A DNA stretch of 64,000 nt from Haliclona indistincta (Eukaryota; Porifera; Demospongiae; Haplosclerida; Chalinidae). The notes under the pieces were generated by a model. That model had not been told where the DNA came from. It saw only the letters and a list, made by a program, of their open reading frames with translations, and did no database searches. Positions 58,228-64,000 of this stretch are shown here, piece after piece. Both the position numbers and the translations under genes were made by a program. The stretch's first letter is position 1; the number at the start of each line of letters is the position of its first letter. The stretch spans positions 16,287,152 through 16,351,151 of the forward strand of contig OZ024784.1 in the NCBI GenBank assembly GCA_964017065.1, in the 5' to 3' direction.

Positions 58228-61200
58228 ATGTCCTGGCTATCAGGTTTGGCGGGGCGAGCCGAGGCTCTGCTGAACCAGGTTGATCAAGCAGCGGCTACTT
58301 CACTGCAAGATGCTGGCTTAACGTCTCCATCTTCTAAGAAATCTCCAACTAGTGATGATACAGAAATTCCCTCTTTTGATACTGGATTAGCCTATGAGCC
58401 TATTGCCCGCCCACCATCTCCAGTATCAAAAAGCTTCACATATAGTCCCATGGTGACGACACCACCACGACCTACTAAACCCCAACCTGTTACTCCAGTC
58501 GCTAAGCGCAGCCAACTCTCAACATGGGGTTCTTCCTCTACATGGTCTGACCCTTCTTTATTCACTACCTCTACACCTACTCTGCCAACAGACCATTCAC
58601 AGCACTCCTCGTCCCAATCTACGACAGATAAATCAGCAGACACCAGTGGACGAGTTTCCTCAGCCCCACCATCTACCACAAGGGACTCATCAACCATTGA
58701 CAATGATCCACTGCTACCACCAGCTTATACCAAGCAGCACTCTCATACTGAACAAGTTGATAGTGGCTCAGAGACAAAGACTCAAGAGTCCAATGTACCT
58801 GTGCTGCATAGTGAGGCATTCTCTCCGGCTCTTCTCGAAGTGGAGTTGAATGCTGAACCTGAAGCTAGTAGACCAGTGGAAGAAAATCAAGAGACCAATC
58901 CAGTGCCTCAGGAAGTGGTAGTCACAGTCCAGGTGAAGGAAGAAGATGCAAAGGTGCTTCAACAGAGGGTTTCCAACTTCGAGCAAGAGAACAATTTCTT
59001 GCGGCAGGAGGTTCGCTCTTTATCCGAAGAGCTAAGCTCAGTACTGCAACGCAATGAGAAGAGCAGAGAACGTGAGCATTAGTTAGTACTAAATCACTAG
59101 TTGCACTTTTCTTACAGATGAAGTTATGCTCAGAGAAGAGGTTGCGTCCCTTCGTCAACAAGCTTCACATACTGATCAACTTCTCCGTCAAATGAGAAAT
59201 GAGGTGGAGGATCTGACAACTGCACTGGAGGCAAGAGACTCACAGAACCAAGTACTGAGGAACCAGCTGCAGCTGGTAGATCGACAACTAGAGGAGATGA
59301 AACAAGGAGCAGAGGAATCTGTCAGGGAAAGAGAGAGGTGGTTATGAGATACGACTGAAGAGGAGAAAGTGTGTGTGTGTTTGTTTAGGTTGTTACGAGA
59401 TGCCAGTCGTAGCAGTGGTGCCCAGAATCAAGCATTATCAACCATCAAGAATCAACTGTTACTGGCAGAGGACGCTCTGAAGCGTGAACGAGAGGCCCTG
59501 GCTACCTTACAGGTATGTCATTTGCAATGATGAATAACCACTTAATGTTTTACTATAAGGCTGAGCTCGCTGACAGAGAGAACCAGTTTGAGTCAGAGCG
59601 TCAACAGCTCTCAGCAGCTCTACACTCTCAACAACGAGAGTACCAGCAGCAGCAATGTTAGTACCTCGACCCTACTGTGCTGACAATGCCTCTTCCTTTA
59701 CCGCTCAGTGCGTCATAGCGAGGCCCACACTGCTCTAATGAACGCACGAAAAGAGCTCCAAGCAATGCGAAGAGAACACGAAGAATACAAACAAAGAGCT
59801 ACTGGTATACTGCAGGTATAGAGTACAGACAATGAGCTGTACTGTATATTGCTCCAACTTTAGGCTAAGGAAAAGCTCATATCTAGTCTCCAGAGCAGTG
59901 GAGATGGTGAGGGTGTGGGAGTGAAAGAGGCTGCTCTAGAGGAGATGAGAGTTGAGCGGCAACACTTTGTGGAGCAGCTGCAGTCCAGCCATCAACTGGT
60001 GGAGGAACTGAGAAGTGAACTACAGGTCTTGAGTATGCACTCGCACACAAGGTTACTCCTCTACTGTTCCTATTGCAGGAGGTTGAAGATAATCACAGTG
60101 CTAATCTGGAACAGTTGGTTGAGCAACTAAGAGAGAGGGAAGAGCTTCTGACAGAGGAGAGAGAAAACCACTCCCTCACTCAGGAAGAGTTGCAGCAACT
60201 TAAAAAAGTGACTGAAAAGCTATTTGGGGTGCTTGCAACTTTGTCTTTCACTGTAGGAGTTGGGCAGTATCAGGAATGAGTATTTGCAGGATAAAGCACT
60301 CATGTCATCACAGATAAGAAACTATGAATCAGAACTAACAACTCTCAAATCAAAAGTAAATTTTATCCTTTTTTGTGTTGAATGTGCTGATTTTTTACTT
60401 AGTCATGCTCTCATCTCTCCAGTTCTCGTCCATGTCACTCCATGCTAACAGTAGTGGAGCCGAGGAGAGGCTGCATGATCTCACTGAGAGTCTCATACAC
60501 AAGCAGACACTATTGGAACAACTCAACGCAGAGAAACACTCGCTACAACTACAACTAGAAAAGACTGAGGTATGATCACAATTTTCCACCTGGTGTAATA
60601 CACTATATTGAGTTCCTCTTTTAAATATTTTTTGCACTAGTGAGTGGTTTATGTAGTCTGGAAGCCCCGCCCCTTCGCATTGCAGTGGAGAGGTCGGTGT
60701 CAGCATTATCAAAAAGTTGTACCAGTGGAATTTAAAGTGCACCAAGTGACATTTAGTAACAAAATAGCGGCAGTCAGTGTGCTGCTTGCTTGTTTACAGC
60801 GTAAGTTACAAAGGCGAGCGTACAAGCCAGCTTTAGCATTCTTACTTACAACCATTACGTTCAGTAGCTTGTTCTTGACATTTGCATGATCAAAACAGGT
60901 TACAGCGCGTTTAATACAGCCAATGCTGCGTGATTTCTATGCAAACGTCCGTAGCTTATAAATTATTCATAATAAATAATTGATTCTGCAATCTGGCGAC
61001 TGGTACATGTACTTCTGACGCCAGACCCTTCCACTGTAATTCGAAGGTGTGTTTCTTTTTCTCCCTCTCAGTTTGAACTACTAAACTTTTTGCTTCTCAT
61101 TACCCTCATTAACCTGTATTATCTATTTTTTGAACAATTTTGTTTCACAAGGGTTGGGACTGCCAGACTATGGTTTATGTTTGTAGCTTGTCAATAACTA

Positions 61201-61710
61201 GAAAACAAACACACTTGATGTGCTGTCTGCCATTGCACAGAATGCACTGGTGTCTGCCGAGAAACTGTTATCATCGAGACAGCTTCCACTGCACACTGCA
61301 CTGAATATAGGAGATGGTGAGTAGAGTGAGTGTGCATGAGTGACTACTATCTCTTGCAATGCAGAGAGTCGTGTTCAACCAATGGCTTCAATACTACCGA
61401 CTACCACCACATCTCATCGTTACATGCGCCGTGTAAGGAAGGCTCTCAATGCGGCAGACAAATTCAGGTACTACTTGTTAGCAGTGATGGTTATCAAGAC
61501 GCTGACTTCTATTATTTGTCTAGTGCGCAGATAGGTGCTGCTCTTCAAAGATATCCATACGTGCGTCTTTTTGCACTCCTTTATATGGTAAGTGGTTGTT
61601 TTGTAGGATCATCCTCACCTATTGTTGTTGTTCTGCAGATTCTTCTCCACGTCTGGGTGATGGTGATTCTGTTCACATACAAACCTGAAGCACATTCAAC
61701 TGAACTATGA
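58228..61710 (+). CDS. GOLGA5: Golgin-84 (GOLGA5-like) tail-anchored Golgi tether
   Basis: The start MSWLSGLAGRAEALLNQVDQ matches the golgin-84 N-terminus (human MSWFVDLAGKAEDLLNRVDQ). A Ser/Thr/Pro-rich disordered region follows (58,290-58,900). From 58,930 to about 61,300 there is near-continuous coiled coil over many exons (NFEQENNFLRQEVRSLSEEL, LREEVASLRQQAS, LVEQLREREELL, RLHDLTESLIHKQTLLEQLN). The C-terminus is family-specific: RYMRRVRKALNAADKF, AQIGAALQRYPYVRLFALLY M, ILLHVWVMVILFTYKPE. This contains the single tail-anchor helix, and the gene ends at 61,710. Golgin-84 tethers intra-Golgi COPI vesicles through Rab1 and CASP. A 0.5-kb repeat lies in the intron after the 60,570 exon. Confidence 0.93.
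60654..61173. mobile_element. Inverted-repeat element in a golgin-84 intron
   Basis: GTAGTCTGGAAGCCCC at the left is matched in inverted form by GGGACTGCCAGACTATGG at the right. An inner pair also matches: CTTCGCATTGCAGTGGAGAG against the complement of CCTTCCACTGTAATTCGAAG. Non-coding. The right end resembles the flank motif in the INO80 intron repeat (GGGACAATTTTTGGACTGCC). Boundaries are approximate. Confidence 0.6.
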
Positions 61711-61880
61711 TGTTATATAATAATTATAATACACTCAAATTGGCTTATGCAAATAATTATAGGGAGATCAAAATTTGTACTTTCGACTAGCCCCGCCCAC
61801 TCTATTATTCATCGCGCGCTCCGCACAGATCACATGGTGTTATGAGACATTGTTTCTCAATAAGGCGTGTTAGCCGACTG

Positions 61881-64000
<2,120 letters not shown>

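Overview
The window is nuclear DNA of an animal. Genes have many short introns (often 45-150 bp) with GT-AG ends, and the recognisable orthologues are typical animal genes (INO80, ATG14, PSMA3, MCCC2, MDH1, ERMARD, MRPL11, golgin-84, DNAJC24, serine palmitoyltransferase small subunit). The AT-rich, very compact gene layout and the local expansion of death-domain genes fit a demosponge, probably Amphimedon-like. That assignment is inference; no marker gene proves it.

The window has two halves with different character. Positions 1 to about 36,450 form a dynamic island. It holds two tandem copies of a module made of a death/coiled-coil/RhoGEF-like/PH/FYVE/PH gene followed by a 5'-truncated fibronectin-III single-pass receptor. 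It also holds seven minus-strand members of a death-domain adaptor-like family (one truncated, one broken by a transposon) and fragments of neighbouring genes (ATG14 3' end, FYVE exons, death-gene 3' end) scattered by segmental duplication. Transposons and repeats are dense: an intact-looking Mutator-like element with a transposase that carries a CXXC zinc finger, a hAT-type MITE with a perfect 8-bp target duplication, a TTAA-targeting element, a 955-bp inverted-repeat element, two long hairpins, nested repeats, and a 34-bp minisatellite of about 50 units.

Positions about 36,500 to 64,000 are a gene-dense housekeeping block: ATG14(-), PSMA3(-), SPT small subunit(+), DNAJC24/DPH4(-), INO80(-), MCCC2(+), MDH1(-), ERMARD(+), MRPL11(-), golgin-84(+) and a DMT-family transporter(+) that runs off the end. 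Four gene pairs are head to head with only about 110-140 bp between start codons, and ERMARD and MRPL11 converge with 12 bp between stop codons.

The points most worth following are the CXXC-Mutator transposase fusion, the death-domain family in which the first coding exon is only the ATG, the death-RhoGEF-FYVE fusion gene, and the evidence that the receptor genes were assembled by duplication breakpoints.
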